From: Sphingobacterium sp. ML3W
GTDB taxonomy: Bacteria; Bacteroidota; Bacteroidia; Sphingobacteriales; Sphingobacteriaceae
DNA length: 64,000 bases
Direction of reading: 5' to 3'
NCBI RefSeq assembly: GCF_000747525.1
Contig: NZ_CP009278.1
Location: 2,542,001-2,606,000, forward strand
Shown one piece after another: positions 8,936 to 18,656 of the stretch (positions are counted from its first letter, which is position 1; each line of letters begins with the position of its first letter). The notes under the pieces were generated by a model. The model saw only the letters and a program-made list of their open reading frames with translations, did not search any database and had not been told where the DNA came from. A program made the position numbers and the translations under genes.

Positions 8936-11473
8936 TTATTGCATCTGCAAACCTTCCATTGAGTTTTGATTTTTGTTTTTCTTGAATATATTCATGTCCA
9001 TTTTCCCAAAACGGTATGATAAGTTTAATTTGACAAGTTGAGGATTGGAGATACGGTAATAGGTTTGGGAAAATCCCTCTCCAGCAGATACAATTGTGTT
9101 ACCTCGGGTTCTAAAAATATCATTTACTGCTAGTGTTACTGAAGCAGCTTGATTCTTCAAGAAACTTTTCTTGATTGCAAGGTCAACTCCATAAAACGGT
9201 TTGATGTAGCCCTGTGAAGAGCTTTGAGCTTGATTCATAGGCGGACCGAAAGTTTGACCTTGGGTTACCGGCATATTCGTTTTGCCTTGATATTCAAAAG
9301 CAAGCTGTAGATTCCAATTGTTTTTAATATTGAAGGTATTGTTTAATTTTCCAAAAACCGTCCACATACCTTCGGCCGGAGTACTGTCATCAACCTCTAT
9401 TTTTGAATTGTAAAAGTTAAGGTCTGCTGTCATATCCCACCATTTTTTCAGGCTGTTGGTATAGGTAAATTCCGCTCCATAGTTTTGGCTTGAATTGGCA
9501 TTGATATAGGTATTGATGAAATCCATTTTATCTGTGATCGGGTTTAGCTCCTGTGTCAGATAGCGTGTAATCAGATTGTTCGTTTTTTTGTAATAAACTG
9601 AAACAAGAAAAGTTCCTTTGCCATGCGTTCTGCTATAAGAAAGTTCTCCTGAAGTCGTAAATTCTGGGACCAGGTCTGCATTACCACGGGTGATGTTTAA
9701 ACTATCGGTATAATCAATAAAAGGAATCATTTGAAAAAAATTGGGACGGTTCACACGACGTGTTACACTCATCTGAACTTGATCTTTCTCCGATAGCTTC
9801 TTGCTTAAGAACAGAGATGGAAATAAGCTAAGTGGGTAACGATTATGGAATTTCTCATTTGTGTTCAAAAGTTCTCCGTCATAAGTAGAACTTTCTGCGC
9901 GGACACCAATTTTGTAAGACACCCAATCTTTTAGATTTCCACCTAGCGAAACATATGCTGCATAAACGCTATTTTTACTATCGTAATTGGCAGATGCTGA
10001 TGAAATATTTTCAAAATGATCTTGGCCTACTGCTTTTAGGGAATTGTTATTCAGGTTTTTTAAATTATTAATCTGAGCGCGCAAACCAGTTTCCAACTTC
10101 ATCCCATTTTGAAATGGTTTGACATAATCCGTTTGAATCGTCATAAATTGATTTTCACCAGAACCGATATTTTCTTGAACCTGTGTGCCTGTGATTTGAT
10201 TTATATCATTTAAGTAATTGGTGCTATAACGACCTTTGGAATTATTCTGTCCACCAAAATAATTAAAGTCAACCGTAAATTCTTCTCCTTCTGTTTTGAA
10301 TTTCTGTACTAAACCAGCTTGCAAGCCTCTCGGTTTAAAGCTTCGCTCCGAATCTGAGATTCTTTGGCTTAATGATGTGTTTCCACCAGTCTGTGTCGAT
10401 ATCAGTGTGTTTTCGTTTGGAGTAAATTTTCCTTCAACCAATATTCCTGCTATTGAGACCGAAGTACGGGGACTAAAATCATAGTCTACCCCAAGTCTTC
10501 CAAAAGTGATCATCCCCTTTGTTTTACCTTCAATATCTTGATCTACACTCGAATTTATGCCGTTGATACTGCTCGTTCTATGGCTGTCACCTTCGGAGTT
10601 TGTACGCATACGCATGTTCATTCCTGTCAATGATATATTTAATTTATCTTGACGCGCATTTAGGCTACCCATAAAATTGGTTCCGCCAAATCGGTCTCCT
10701 CCGGCAGTAACCATACCATTGTAACCAGTTTTTTTATTTTTTTTGAGAATAATATTTATAATTCCAGCCATGCTTCCAGAAGCATCATATTTAGCAGAAG
10801 GATTGGTGATAATTTCGACCTTCTCGATGACGTCGGCCGGTATTTGGTCGGGTGTAAGCGTTGTTGGCTTTCCGTCTACGAAAATCGTTGGAGCGGCATT
10901 TCTGAGTTTGACATTACCATCGATATCGACCTGTACAGATGGCATATTACGAAACACATCGATAGCTGTACCGCCTGTAGCTACGATATTCTTTTCTACA
11001 TTGAATACTTTTTTGTCAATGTCCATTTCTAGCAATGCCTTACGCCCAGTAACAATTACTTCATCCAGTTTCCGATTATCGTTTTCTAGTGTTATAGCAC
11101 CTAAATCTTTTTCCGAAATTTTGTTATCTGTACCATATTCAACAGGTAAGTCAATTGCTGTATAACCAATTGAGCTTATTCTTAGCTTCCATTTGTCGCT
11201 GGTTGACACATTTGAAAAACTAAATTTCCCGTCTTCCCGTGTACTTGTGCTTTTTAATAATACCTCTCTTTGTTTACCTGTAGCGTTATCATTAATTACT
11301 TGAAGGAGATTGATAGAAGCTTGTGCAATAGGTTTTCCTTGATTGTTTACAATTTGACCTAAGAGCCTGCCCTCAGAAATGGTGATATCACTTGAACGAT
11401 TACTCGATGGAGTTTGGGCATGTAGCGTAGGGATAGCCGTTGCCAAAATAACTGCAGATATGTATCTTTTCAT
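8936..11473 (-). CDS. TonB-dependent receptor-like outer-membrane barrel
   Basis: An 845-residue outer-membrane protein. Signal peptide at 1-19 (ending TLHAQ); a CarboxypepD_reg-like domain at about 30-115 (GRLLGQIVNNQGKPIAQASI); a plug domain at about 135-245 with DEVIVTGRKALLEMDIDKK, a region like FVDGKPTTLTPDQIP, and NPSAKYDASGSMAGIINIIL; then an OMP_b-brl_3 type barrel. This family (sometimes called outer membrane beta-barrel family protein) is distinct from SusC and has no SusD partner here. It would move an unknown ligand across the outer membrane or act in signalling. A LytTR two-component pair lies immediately upstream on the same strand (about 160 bp), which may control it. Confidence 0.88.
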   Translation of the reverse strand: MKRYISAVILATAIPTLHAQTPSSNRSSDITISEGRLLGQIVNNQGKPIAQASINLLQVINDNATGKQREVLLKSTSTREDGKFSFSNVSTSDKWKLRISSIGYTAIDLPVEYGTDNKISEKDLGAITLENDNRKLDEVIVTGRKALLEMDIDKKVFNVEKNIVATGGTAIDVFRNMPSVQVDIDGNVKLRNAAPTIFVDGKPTTLTPDQIPADVIEKVEIITNPSAKYDASGSMAGIINIILKKNKKTGYNGMVTAGGDRFGGTNFMGSLNARQDKLNISLTGMNMRMRTNSEGDSHRTSSINGINSSVDQDIEGKTKGMITFGRLGVDYDFSPRTSVSIAGILVEGKFTPNENTLISTQTGGNTSLSQRISDSERSFKPRGLQAGLVQKFKTEGEEFTVDFNYFGGQNNSKGRYSTNYLNDINQITGTQVQENIGSGENQFMTIQTDYVKPFQNGMKLETGLRAQINNLKNLNNNSLKAVGQDHFENISSASANYDSKNSVYAAYVSLGGNLKDWVSYKIGVRAESSTYDGELLNTNEKFHNRYPLSLFPSLFLSKKLSEKDQVQMSVTRRVNRPNFFQMIPFIDYTDSLNITRGNADLVPEFTTSGELSYSRTHGKGTFLVSVYYKKTNNLITRYLTQELNPITDKMDFINTYINANSSQNYGAEFTYTNSLKKWWDMTADLNFYNSKIEVDDSTPAEGMWTVFGKLNNTFNIKNNWNLQLAFEYQGKTNMPVTQGQTFGPPMNQAQSSSQGYIKPFYGVDLAIKKSFLKNQAASVTLAVNDIFRTRGNTIVSAGEGFSQTYYRISNPQLVKLNLSYRFGKMDMNIFKKNKNQNSMEGLQMQ

Positions 11474-11633
11474 TTTTTCTTTTATCGATTTATTCGGTTA
11501 TCCACTTTAAGATGGACCGATAGAAAGCAAATTTGAAAAATATTCTTAATCTACACAATCATCTGTAGACGGACAGCGTGTATGTGTAGACGAATGCGAT
11601 TATTGTGGTTGAAAAGGGCAGCCTAAAGCTTTA

Positions 11634-12326
11634 CTATAAATGGAAAAGTTCGATGTTTCGGATATATTTCTTACCTATTGGCAATGCTGTTTTAGACAAT
11701 GTGAGTTTAGTTTGAGTCACATTTTCAATCCTATTTTTGTTGACGATAAAGGAATTGTGGATTCTTAAGAAATCGGTTTTAGGGAGTATCTTTTCCATAC
11801 CCCGTAGGTTGCTCCGTGTGAGAAGAGGAATATCCCGGTTTATTAAATAGATTTTAACGTAGTCCTTAAGACCTTCAATATAACTGATTTCATTGAGTAA
11901 TATTTTTATCTTTTTGTATTCAACATTGACAACAATATGATCGTCCACAGGTAATTGTTTTGCACGCATCATCATGATATCTTCCACCTTTCTAATGGCA
12001 CTTGTCAATCGTTCCTTGGAAATGGGCTTCAATAGATAATCGACTGCATTTAACTCAAATCCTTCCACAGCGTATTGATGATAAGCAGTGGTGAAAATAA
12101 ACAATGGGGGTTCTTCAAGTTCGCGGATAAATTGTGTCCCCAATTTTTCGGGCATCTGTATATCCAAAAAAATCAAGTCTACGGGGTGATTTTTTAAAAA
12201 ATCGTTAACATCAGTTGGAGCATTGAATTTGCGTAGTATTTCGATATTATCAAAACCCAGCAAATCGTCTTCCAAGATGTTCAGTGCAAACGGTTCGTCG
12301 TCGATAAGTATACATTTAATCTTCAT
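11634..12326 (-). CDS. LytTR-type response regulator
   Basis: A 230-residue LytR/AlgR-type regulator. The receiver domain (1-120) keeps the acidic pair D9-D10, the phosphoacceptor D55 in FLDIQMPEK, Thr in FTTAYHQYA, and Lys in LLKPIS. The LytTR DNA-binding domain (about 130-230) shows LLTRSNLRGMEKILPKTDFL and HNSFIVNKNRI. It overlaps the kinase gene upstream by 11 bp, so the two are translationally coupled. It probably binds paired direct repeats at its target promoters; the receptor gene downstream is the nearest candidate. Confidence 0.93.
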   Translation of the reverse strand: MKIKCILIDDEPFALNILEDDLLGFDNIEILRKFNAPTDVNDFLKNHPVDLIFLDIQMPEKLGTQFIRELEEPPLFIFTTAYHQYAVEGFELNAVDYLLKPISKERLTSAIRKVEDIMMMRAKQLPVDDHIVVNVEYKKIKILLNEISYIEGLKDYVKIYLINRDIPLLTRSNLRGMEKILPKTDFLRIHNSFIVNKNRIENVTQTKLTLSKTALPIGKKYIRNIELFHL

Positions 12327-13356
12327 CGGTTGTCAGTTTGAGTATTACTTTGAAATATCCATCATCAGTGCTTTGGATAGAAAGGTTGTGCCTATTCGGA
12401 TAGAGTAATTGTAAACGTCTCCGTACATTTGTCAATCCGATGCCTTCACTTGCTCGTGGTTCATTGTACACCAATATCCTGTTACGGGATGTAAAGGCTA
12501 TCCCACCCGTTATCTCTACAAATTCAAACGTTATCTCTGGAGCGGTTTTGCTATCCACCCCATATTTAAATGCATTTTCTACGAAATGAATAAACAATAA
12601 AGGTGGTATCATTCTATTTTTTAGATCATTTTCAATTTTGAGATTTACGTTACCCGCTATAGGTAGGCGTAAGGTCTGTAGAGCAATGAAATTTCGCATA
12701 TGCTCGATTTCCTTAAATAGTTCTACTTGTGGGCCATCAACTTCATAGAGAATATACCGTAATATTTCGGATAGTTTGATTATTGTGCTTTCAGAATCTG
12801 GCGATTGCTTACGAATCAACCAGCGAATGTTGTTGAGCGTATTGAATAAAAAGTGGGGACTGATCTGAAGTTTAAGAATTGTTAGTTCAGCTTTTGTTTT
12901 TTCCAATGCAATCTGTTTGTTCAGTTCCTTTTGCCTTGCCTGTTCGTCATAAAGAAAAATCATCGAAGAGGTAATCATACAAAGAGAATAAATAATGCCT
13001 GGCCCTATTACAAGACGTACAAATAGTATGTTTTCCTTTGTGAAATGGGTCAATTCGCCATTAGGGTTAAAGTATACGATAGCATAGTTTAGTGCCACAT
13101 AGGCTATAAAACCTAGAAAAATCAACAGCTTAAAAGTTTTTTGACGACCAAAGAAATATTTTGGTGCCACATAATAGCATAGTAGGTAAAAATTGGACGC
13201 TAGAAATATAATGTTTGCAAGGTGAGATAATGCAGAGTAGGGTTTAAAATCCGCTATCTTATCTGGTTGATAGAGATAGGTAATAAAAGGCAAAAACAAT
13301 AGTATGGTCCAGATAACTATATGCAAATAGAATTTTCTAAAGAATCTACCAATCAT
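12316..13356 (-). CDS. LytS-type sensor histidine kinase
   Basis: A 346-residue inner-membrane histidine kinase. Four hydrophobic segments fill the first ~130 residues; a short coiled coil (EQARQKELNKQIALEKTKAE) leads into the His_kinase domain with LQISPHFLFNTLNNIRW, where the first His (about 168) is the phosphoacceptor. The ATP-binding N-box is FVENAFKYGVDSK and the G-box is GIGLTNVRRRL. The open frame extends to an ATG at 13416, but the ATG at 13356 (MIGRFFRKFY) sits directly before helix 1, as in relatives, and is preferred. The partner regulator gene overlaps its 3' end. Confidence 0.9.
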   Translation of the reverse strand: MIGRFFRKFYLHIVIWTILLFLPFITYLYQPDKIADFKPYSALSHLANIIFLASNFYLLCYYVAPKYFFGRQKTFKLLIFLGFIAYVALNYAIVYFNPNGELTHFTKENILFVRLVIGPGIIYSLCMITSSMIFLYDEQARQKELNKQIALEKTKAELTILKLQISPHFLFNTLNNIRWLIRKQSPDSESTIIKLSEILRYILYEVDGPQVELFKEIEHMRNFIALQTLRLPIAGNVNLKIENDLKNRMIPPLLFIHFVENAFKYGVDSKTAPEITFEFVEITGGIAFTSRNRILVYNEPRASEGIGLTNVRRRLQLLYPNRHNLSIQSTDDGYFKVILKLTTDED

Positions 13357-13733
13357 GATATTTATTTTAACTAGTGTATACAAGGACCATGTCAAAAATA
13401 TAAAAATATTTGACACTTTTTCGGAAATACCCTCAAAAGAGTTCTCTTAGCATAGATGGAAAAATCAAGGTAATCCGTATAGGTTTCGTACCATCTCAAA
13501 AGTTAGTTGTTCTAAAAGATAGGGTATGACTGTAAGGTATGTAGCAATTGTACGTTTTCAAAGTAAATTAAACATTTTAATGGAAAGATTTTTTTTAACT
13601 GATTATTCTCTGTCGCTTAGACAATTTAACTATCTTTAATAGTTATAAAAATTGTATCTATAGAGAGGATGTTACATCTTGTATCAATATCAGATTTTCG
13701 TAAACAATAAAATATTCCTAAAACCTAATCACT
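13357..13733. other. Intergenic stretch between divergent transcripts
   Basis: About 375 bp that must hold the promoters of the LytS/LytTR pair (minus) and of the esterase (plus). I see no repeat pair, hairpin or reliable -7 box. Confidence 0.35.
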
Positions 13734-14606
13734 ATGAAAAGAAATTTATCTTTAATTTTTGTTTTATTAACCCTATTTGCATGGACTGCTACCTTTAGTC
13801 AAACAACAGGAAAAGTCTTTGATAACCTAAGCTTACACAGTAAAATACTTCATGGAGAACGGAAGTTTTCAGTTTATTTACCCCCCGACTATGAAAACTC
13901 TTCAAGGAGTTACCCTGTCCTATACTTATTACATGGTGCCGGTGATGATCATACTGGATGGGTTCAATTTGGCGAAGTGCTTCACATAACCGATAAAGCG
14001 ATTAAAGAGGGGAAAGCAACCCCTATGATTATCATTATGCCAGATGCCAATTCCGGACAGAGGGGCTATTTTAATTCCTTAGCAGGTGATTGGAATTACG
14101 AAGACTTCTTTTTTCAAGAACTAATGCCTTATGTTGAAAAAACATACCGTACAAAGGCTGAAAAAAAATATAGAGCGATAGCCGGATTGTCCATGGGCGG
14201 TGGGGGCTCATTTATATATGCATTGCACCATCCCGAACTTTTTTCTTCAGCCTGTCCCTTAAGTGCTTACGTAGGTCCATTATCATTAGAGGAGGCGAAA
14301 AGTCGGTTTGTTGACGCTAAATCAACAGCATCTGATGGAGATATCCTAGCATACTATAAAAAACATAATGTGCTATCACTGCTTGAAGAAATTCCTGAGG
14401 ACAAGAAGAATGCGGTACGGTGGTATATCGATTGTGGAGATGATGATTTCTTATATGAAGGAAATAGTTTGGTTCATATTGCTATGAAAAAGAAAGAAAT
14501 CCCCCATGAATTCCGAATTCGAGATGGTGCACATACATGGACGTATTGGAGAGATTCTTTACCAGAAGTACTATCTTTTATTACCAAGGAGTTTCATCAA
14601 TACTAG
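13734..14606 (+). CDS. Secreted esterase D-like alpha/beta hydrolase
   Basis: A 290-residue exported hydrolase. Residues 1-22 form a signal peptide ending TFSQ. The fold is that of esterase D/feruloyl esterase (PF00756): KFSVYLPPDYENSSRSYPVL, LLHGAGDD (oxyanion region), nucleophile elbow GLSMGG near residues 150-155 with Ser152, an acid region IDCGDDDF, and the catalytic His in DGAHTW near 266. Homologues in Bacteroidota remove acetyl, feruloyl or other acyl groups from polysaccharides in the periplasm. No other carbohydrate gene adjoins it, so the substrate is open. A clear terminator lies about 135 bp downstream. Confidence 0.88.
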   Translation: MKRNLSLIFVLLTLFAWTATFSQTTGKVFDNLSLHSKILHGERKFSVYLPPDYENSSRSYPVLYLLHGAGDDHTGWVQFGEVLHITDKAIKEGKATPMIIIMPDANSGQRGYFNSLAGDWNYEDFFFQELMPYVEKTYRTKAEKKYRAIAGLSMGGGGSFIYALHHPELFSSACPLSAYVGPLSLEEAKSRFVDAKSTASDGDILAYYKKHNVLSLLEEIPEDKKNAVRWYIDCGDDDFLYEGNSLVHIAMKKKEIPHEFRIRDGAHTWTYWRDSLPEVLSFITKEFHQY

Positions 14607-14742
14607 AAATGATACTATCAAGATGCTTTCTTCTCGTTTCTTATTGAGAAATTCTAAATATTATATATTATAAAAAACTGTTATTTACACTTAGCGTAAG
14701 GTGTCGTTGAATTTTTTATAAAAAGCCCTCTATAATATGAAG

Positions 14743-14781
14743 TGCTCCCAAAAAGTTAGACACTTATTGGGGGCATTTTTT
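14743..14781 (+). terminator. Rho-independent terminator
   Basis: A 9-bp stem with one G-U pair (14743-14751 with 14767-14775), then a run of six T. It follows the esterase gene. Confidence 0.7.
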
Positions 14782-14806
14782 AATCATTATAAACACTGAG
14801 ATTAGG

Positions 14807-15370
14807 TTAATTATCAGGTATATCTTCTGTAAATTTCTTTATCCTATTAGATTTAATGGTGAAATAGATCATTGGAATAATAATGAGACACAAGGTTAAT
14901 GGTAACATCCATATCCCAAGTTTGGCACTGTTATCCTCCGAGATTTGAATTGTTTTAAACAAAATCAGACCAAAGGTGAACACGATTACCAATTTCAAAC
15001 ACCTGAGCATTCTGGTTGCATTGGTATATTGTTTTAAGGCATCTTTTTCCATTATAGTGGTGGGATAGTTGAAGATATGTGGAAACTTGTTCAAAATCGT
15101 TAATACAATAAATAAAATAGACGAAATAAGAGGTAACGTAATAATAGCGCTCTTTTTTCCAAATCCGTCAGCTTCTCCCAATATGTTGTAATGGATTGGA
15201 ATACGATCAGGCAATGTGCCATATTTATTTAACGTTAATAACCACATACCTAGCACAAGGATCCAACCTAGTATTTCGCATGTTAAATCAATAGATGTAA
15301 GGTGAATTTTTACTCGTGGCCTATCTTGCATTTGTTCTGTACTAAACTGCAATTTAATGAAATCCAACAT
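14807..15370 (-). CDS. DUF1648 membrane protein
   Basis: A 187-residue inner-membrane protein. The DUF1648 signature appears near residues 50-75: YGTLPDRIPIHYNILGEADG followed by FGKK. Four hydrophobic segments are visible (about 30-47, 75-93, 127-145 and 157-175). DUF1648 proteins include SdpI-like immunity/signal proteins of Gram-positives, but many members have no known role. The frame extends to a TTG at 15379; the ATG at 15370 is preferred. No toxin gene is nearby, so an immunity role is not supported here. Confidence 0.82.
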   Translation of the reverse strand: MLDFIKLQFSTEQMQDRPRVKIHLTSIDLTCEILGWILVLGMWLLTLNKYGTLPDRIPIHYNILGEADGFGKKSAIITLPLISSILFIVLTILNKFPHIFNYPTTIMEKDALKQYTNATRMLRCLKLVIVFTFGLILFKTIQISEDNSAKLGIWMLPLTLCLIIIPMIYFTIKSNRIKKFTEDIPDN

Positions 15371-15513
15371 TAAAAACAAAAATGCTCGTTCTAGAGATAT
15401 TTTTCAAACACATTAAATAAAATGGTTTTAAATTCCTTTTTTTGACCGATTCCTTTCTATATTAGATAAAAATAAGGTCAATTGATCCGCTCATACAGAT
15501 AGCAATTACAAAT

Positions 15514-15852
15514 ATGGAAAATGAATTATTTCACTTTGAAAATCAAAATGATTGGGAAGTTGTAGGAAAAGGAGTAAAAAGACAGATTGCAGTACATAGT
15601 CCAGTCATGATGCTGACTAAAGTAAAGTTTGAAAAAGGTGCAACAGGTGAACTACATCGACATCCGCAAACCCAAATTTCTTACGTTAAATCTGGAGTTT
15701 TTCATTATGTAATTGATGATATTATGCATGTACTTCACGGAGGTGACAGTTGCATTATTCCTAGTAATGCTTTGCACGGCTGTGAATGCATAGTTGCAGG
15801 AGAACTTATTGACACATTCAATCCTGTTCGAGAAGATTTTCTTATAAAATAG
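15514..15852 (+). CDS. Cupin domain protein, KdgF-like
   Basis: A 112-residue single cupin. Motif 1 is present as GELHRHPQTQISYVKSGVF (His-x-His plus Gln and the later Gly), and motif 2 as PSNALHGCE; the two His of motif 1, Gln, and the His of motif 2 would bind a metal. The tail DTFNPVREDFL is typical of KdgF and its relatives, which linearise 4,5-unsaturated uronates from pectin or alginate. Whether this protein does that is unclear since no uronate genes are nearby. It is followed 69 bp later by a GNAT gene on the same strand. Confidence 0.82.
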   Translation: MENELFHFENQNDWEVVGKGVKRQIAVHSPVMMLTKVKFEKGATGELHRHPQTQISYVKSGVFHYVIDDIMHVLHGGDSCIIPSNALHGCECIVAGELIDTFNPVREDFLIK

Positions 15853-15921
15853 TATCTTTAATCCTATTGTTTTAAAATTTCTACACCCATGTTTAACCAA
15901 TATTATATAAATTAAAATCGA

Positions 15922-16416
15922 ATGAACTTAATATTAGAGAAGTATGTAGCAATTGATTATGATATTTTTAAAGGGTTGGTCATGAACGATGAAATTATGA
16001 AATATATCTCGGGAAATGCATGGACAGAGCATCAGGCGAGAGAAAAATTCGATGTTATTCTTGCTACTAATAATAGCGAAGACGGGTTAGGATATTTTAA
16101 GGTATTTAATCAAGAAGGTGATTTTGTAGGCTATTGCAAATTAGAACGCTACAAGCAGGACGATTCAATACTTGAAATCGGTTATGTTTTAAAGAAAGAG
16201 TTTTGGAGTATGGGAATTGGATCGGCAATATGTCAAGTAGTCCTAGACCGAGCAGATAAATTATTTCCTGCCGTGGATATTATAGGAATCATAGACCCAG
16301 AAAATCTAGCGTCAAAAAAAATACTAGAGAAATTTGGTTTTGAACGTAGTTTTCTAGGAATAGAAAATGACTTACCAACCGAAAAATTGACACTAAAAAA
16401 GTTTCATACCATTTAA
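15922..16416 (+). CDS. GNAT acetyltransferase, RimJ/RimL-like
   Basis: A 164-residue acetyltransferase of the Acetyltransf_3 type. Strand 4 and the acetyl-CoA loop read EIGYVLKKEFWSMGIGSAIC (Q/RxxGxG/A class, here WSMGIG), followed by the C-terminal PENLASKKILEKFGFE block seen in ribosomal-protein acetyltransferase relatives. The early part TLEKY-like start and NDEIMKYISG also fit. Substrate unknown. Same strand as the cupin gene and possibly co-transcribed. Confidence 0.85.
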   Translation: MNLILEKYVAIDYDIFKGLVMNDEIMKYISGNAWTEHQAREKFDVILATNNSEDGLGYFKVFNQEGDFVGYCKLERYKQDDSILEIGYVLKKEFWSMGIGSAICQVVLDRADKLFPAVDIIGIIDPENLASKKILEKFGFERSFLGIENDLPTEKLTLKKFHTI

Positions 16417-16766
16417 TCTCTTTTTTCACATCATCCATTCCGTTTGCCTCCTGACTGAGTCGTAGGAAACGGTTGAATCAAAGCAATTAAGGAGCATTTT
16501 TTATTAGTGATATCAAAAAAATAGAAAGCACCCATTCTCATAAAAGTTAGCTTTCGGGTAATGAGTTTGATATCAATTGCTTAATAGAATTTTCCTTTCT
16601 TGAAATTAAAGCAAACGTTTGTTTTAGTTTAGCATTTGTATACATCTAGAAATTTAAGTAGTTTGGTTTCATATTGCGGAAATATGTTAAGTGCAGACTT
16701 TTATCATTCATGTTTCTAAAACACAAGGATATTCCAGATCTCAATTGAAAACCAAGTCAAATAAAT
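16417..16766. other. Upstream region of the DUF4091 gene
   Basis: 350 bp without a coding frame. The one notable element is the operator-like palindrome at 16612-16621; otherwise AT-rich. Confidence 0.35.
16612..16621. promoter_or_regulatory. LacI-type operator-like palindrome
   Basis: CAAACGTTTG is a perfect 10-bp palindrome with central CG, and the flanks (AAAG/GTTTT) keep partial symmetry. This shape is typical of LacI-family operators. It lies about 145 bp before the DUF4091 gene. No LacI-family gene is in the window. Confidence 0.35.
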
Positions 16767-18551
16767 ATGAATTTTAAGAATACTACTTTAGCGTCAGCTC
16801 TTCTTGTTGGGGCGCTATGGAGTGTACAACCTGTTAAGGCGCAAACACCAGCCTTCGAGATGGTAAACTTCCAAGAAATGGCCGACCCAACGAAAGACGC
16901 GTTGGCTGATTGGTCTAATGTAAAGAAAGGCCTACATAGCTCATTTGTAACTATTGATAAACGCTATGCTAAGTCGCTAGTTCCTGATATAAATAAAAAA
17001 TCAATTGATGCGTTAACCGGTTGGCGTGGAGAACGTGTTTCGGCACAAATATTACTATGGACGAAAGAAGCTGCGCCAGATGTGACCGTAACGGTAACTG
17101 ATTTTAAAGGAGCAAATAGCACCAAAATGCCCGCTAGCATAGCTTCAGCACGTTTCGTTCGTTACGTGATGACCGATGAATTTGCAGCTGGATGTGGATA
17201 CCGTAAGAAAGAAGATTTTGCAGCGTCACTGTCTCCAGATATGTTAGACGACCTAACATCTTTAGATTTGGAAGCGAGCAAGGCGCGTCCAGTTTGGTTA
17301 ACTGTAAAAATCCCAAGTGATGCCAAAGCAGGGGAATACCAAGCTAACGTACGCATCGAGAGCAAAGGAAAGGTTGTCGATCAATTAACTTTGAAAGTTA
17401 GGGTTTTAGAAAACGTATTGCCTAAGCCAAGCGAGTGGATCTTCCACTTGGATCAATGGCAACATCCATCCGCTGTAGCACGCGTGAATGGTTTAGAGAT
17501 GTGGAGTGATGCACACTTTGAAGCGATGAAGCCTGTTATGAAGATGTTGGCCGATGCTGGACAGAAAGTAATCACGACGACCATGAATAAAGACCCATGG
17601 AATGTGCAGACTTATGATCCCTATGCAGATATGATTCTATGGAACAAAAATGCAGATGGTACTTGGGCTTATGATTATAAAGTGTTCGACCGTTGGGTGC
17701 AGTTTATGATGGACCTAGGCGTAACTAAGATGATTAATATGTATTCAATTGTGCCTTGGAACAATGAGGTGCACTATCGCGATGTAGCCAAGAATGAAGT
17801 CGTCAATGTCGTTGCCAAGCCAGGGACTCCTGAGTTTGAAGAGCTATGGACACCGTTCTTGAAAGATCTTGTGAAGCATTTGGATTCAAAGGGCTGGCTA
17901 GAAATTACAAACATCGCTATGGATGAACGCACAAAAGAAGAAGTAGATGGAGCGCTGTCACTTTTGAAGAAAGTAGCACCAGTTTTGGGTGTTTCTTACG
18001 CGGATAATCAAAAGACTTATCAGCGCTATCCAGACAGTAAAGATATCAGTATTGCGGCAAATCATCCCTTCTCGCATGAAGATTTGCTAGATCGTAAAAA
18101 GAGGGGGTTGATTACCACATTTTACGTGTATTGTGGTAATGATTTCCCAAATCAGTTTACATTCTCCGATCCTGCAGAGTCTGCTTATATGGGATGGTAT
18201 GCTGAGGCGGCTGACTTTGATGGCTTATTACATTGGGCATTCAACTCATGGGTCGAAAACCCAATTTTAGATTCACGTTTCCGTACTTGGCCAGCAGGCG
18301 ATACCTATATCGTGTATCCGAATGGCAGGAGTTCGATTCGTTATGAAAGAACCTTGGAAGGGGTACAGGATTACGAAAAAGTTCAGATTGTAAAGAAAGC
18401 GCTAAAAAAGAAGGGTATGGTCGAGGATTTGAAACGTTTTGAAGCAGCTATCCAGAAGTTGAATAGTGCCGAAAGAACGAAAGTTTGGAATACAAATCTA
18501 AACGAAGCGAAGGCATTACTACAAGAACTGTCGATAAAGATCGCGAGCTAA
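16767..18551 (+). CDS. DUF4091 / GH123-like secreted enzyme
   Basis: A 594-residue exported protein with a signal peptide at 1-25 (ending VKAQ). Residues about 30-215 form a beta-sandwich region ending in KIPSDAKAGEYQANVRIES, and about 220-545 form the barrel that matches DUF4091 (glycoside hydrolase 123-like). GH123 beta-N-acetylgalactosaminidases use an Asp-Glu pair with substrate-assisted catalysis; the DE in NIAMDERTKEEVD near residue 386 is the candidate. HWAFNSWVENP near 490-500 and the C-terminal RYERTLEGVQDYEKVQ are also typical. It probably cleaves a glycan in the periplasm or at the surface, but sugar specificity is inference. Monocistronic: terminator follows. Confidence 0.82.
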   Translation: MNFKNTTLASALLVGALWSVQPVKAQTPAFEMVNFQEMADPTKDALADWSNVKKGLHSSFVTIDKRYAKSLVPDINKKSIDALTGWRGERVSAQILLWTKEAAPDVTVTVTDFKGANSTKMPASIASARFVRYVMTDEFAAGCGYRKKEDFAASLSPDMLDDLTSLDLEASKARPVWLTVKIPSDAKAGEYQANVRIESKGKVVDQLTLKVRVLENVLPKPSEWIFHLDQWQHPSAVARVNGLEMWSDAHFEAMKPVMKMLADAGQKVITTTMNKDPWNVQTYDPYADMILWNKNADGTWAYDYKVFDRWVQFMMDLGVTKMINMYSIVPWNNEVHYRDVAKNEVVNVVAKPGTPEFEELWTPFLKDLVKHLDSKGWLEITNIAMDERTKEEVDGALSLLKKVAPVLGVSYADNQKTYQRYPDSKDISIAANHPFSHEDLLDRKKRGLITTFYVYCGNDFPNQFTFSDPAESAYMGWYAEAADFDGLLHWAFNSWVENPILDSRFRTWPAGDTYIVYPNGRSSIRYERTLEGVQDYEKVQIVKKALKKKGMVEDLKRFEAAIQKLNSAERTKVWNTNLNEAKALLQELSIKIAS

Positions 18552-18599
18552 ATAAAAATAAGCAAGGCAGTATTTAAAGCGCTTTGCTAAACGGATTTG

Positions 18600-18638
18600 C
18601 AGCTCTCCGAAAAAGTTATTTTAGGAGAGCTGTTTTTT
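18600..18638 (+). terminator. Rho-independent terminator
   Basis: A 9-bp perfect stem CAGCTCTCC/GGAGAGCTG (18600-18608 with 18624-18632), loop of 15, then T6. It ends the DUF4091 transcript. Confidence 0.8.
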
Positions 18639-18656
18639 ATGTTTAAGTTCACGTAT

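Noticed and set aside
14807..15370. DUF1648 protein as SdpI-like immunity protein
   Set aside because: No SdpC-like toxin or SdpR-like regulator nearby, so the function cannot be claimed.
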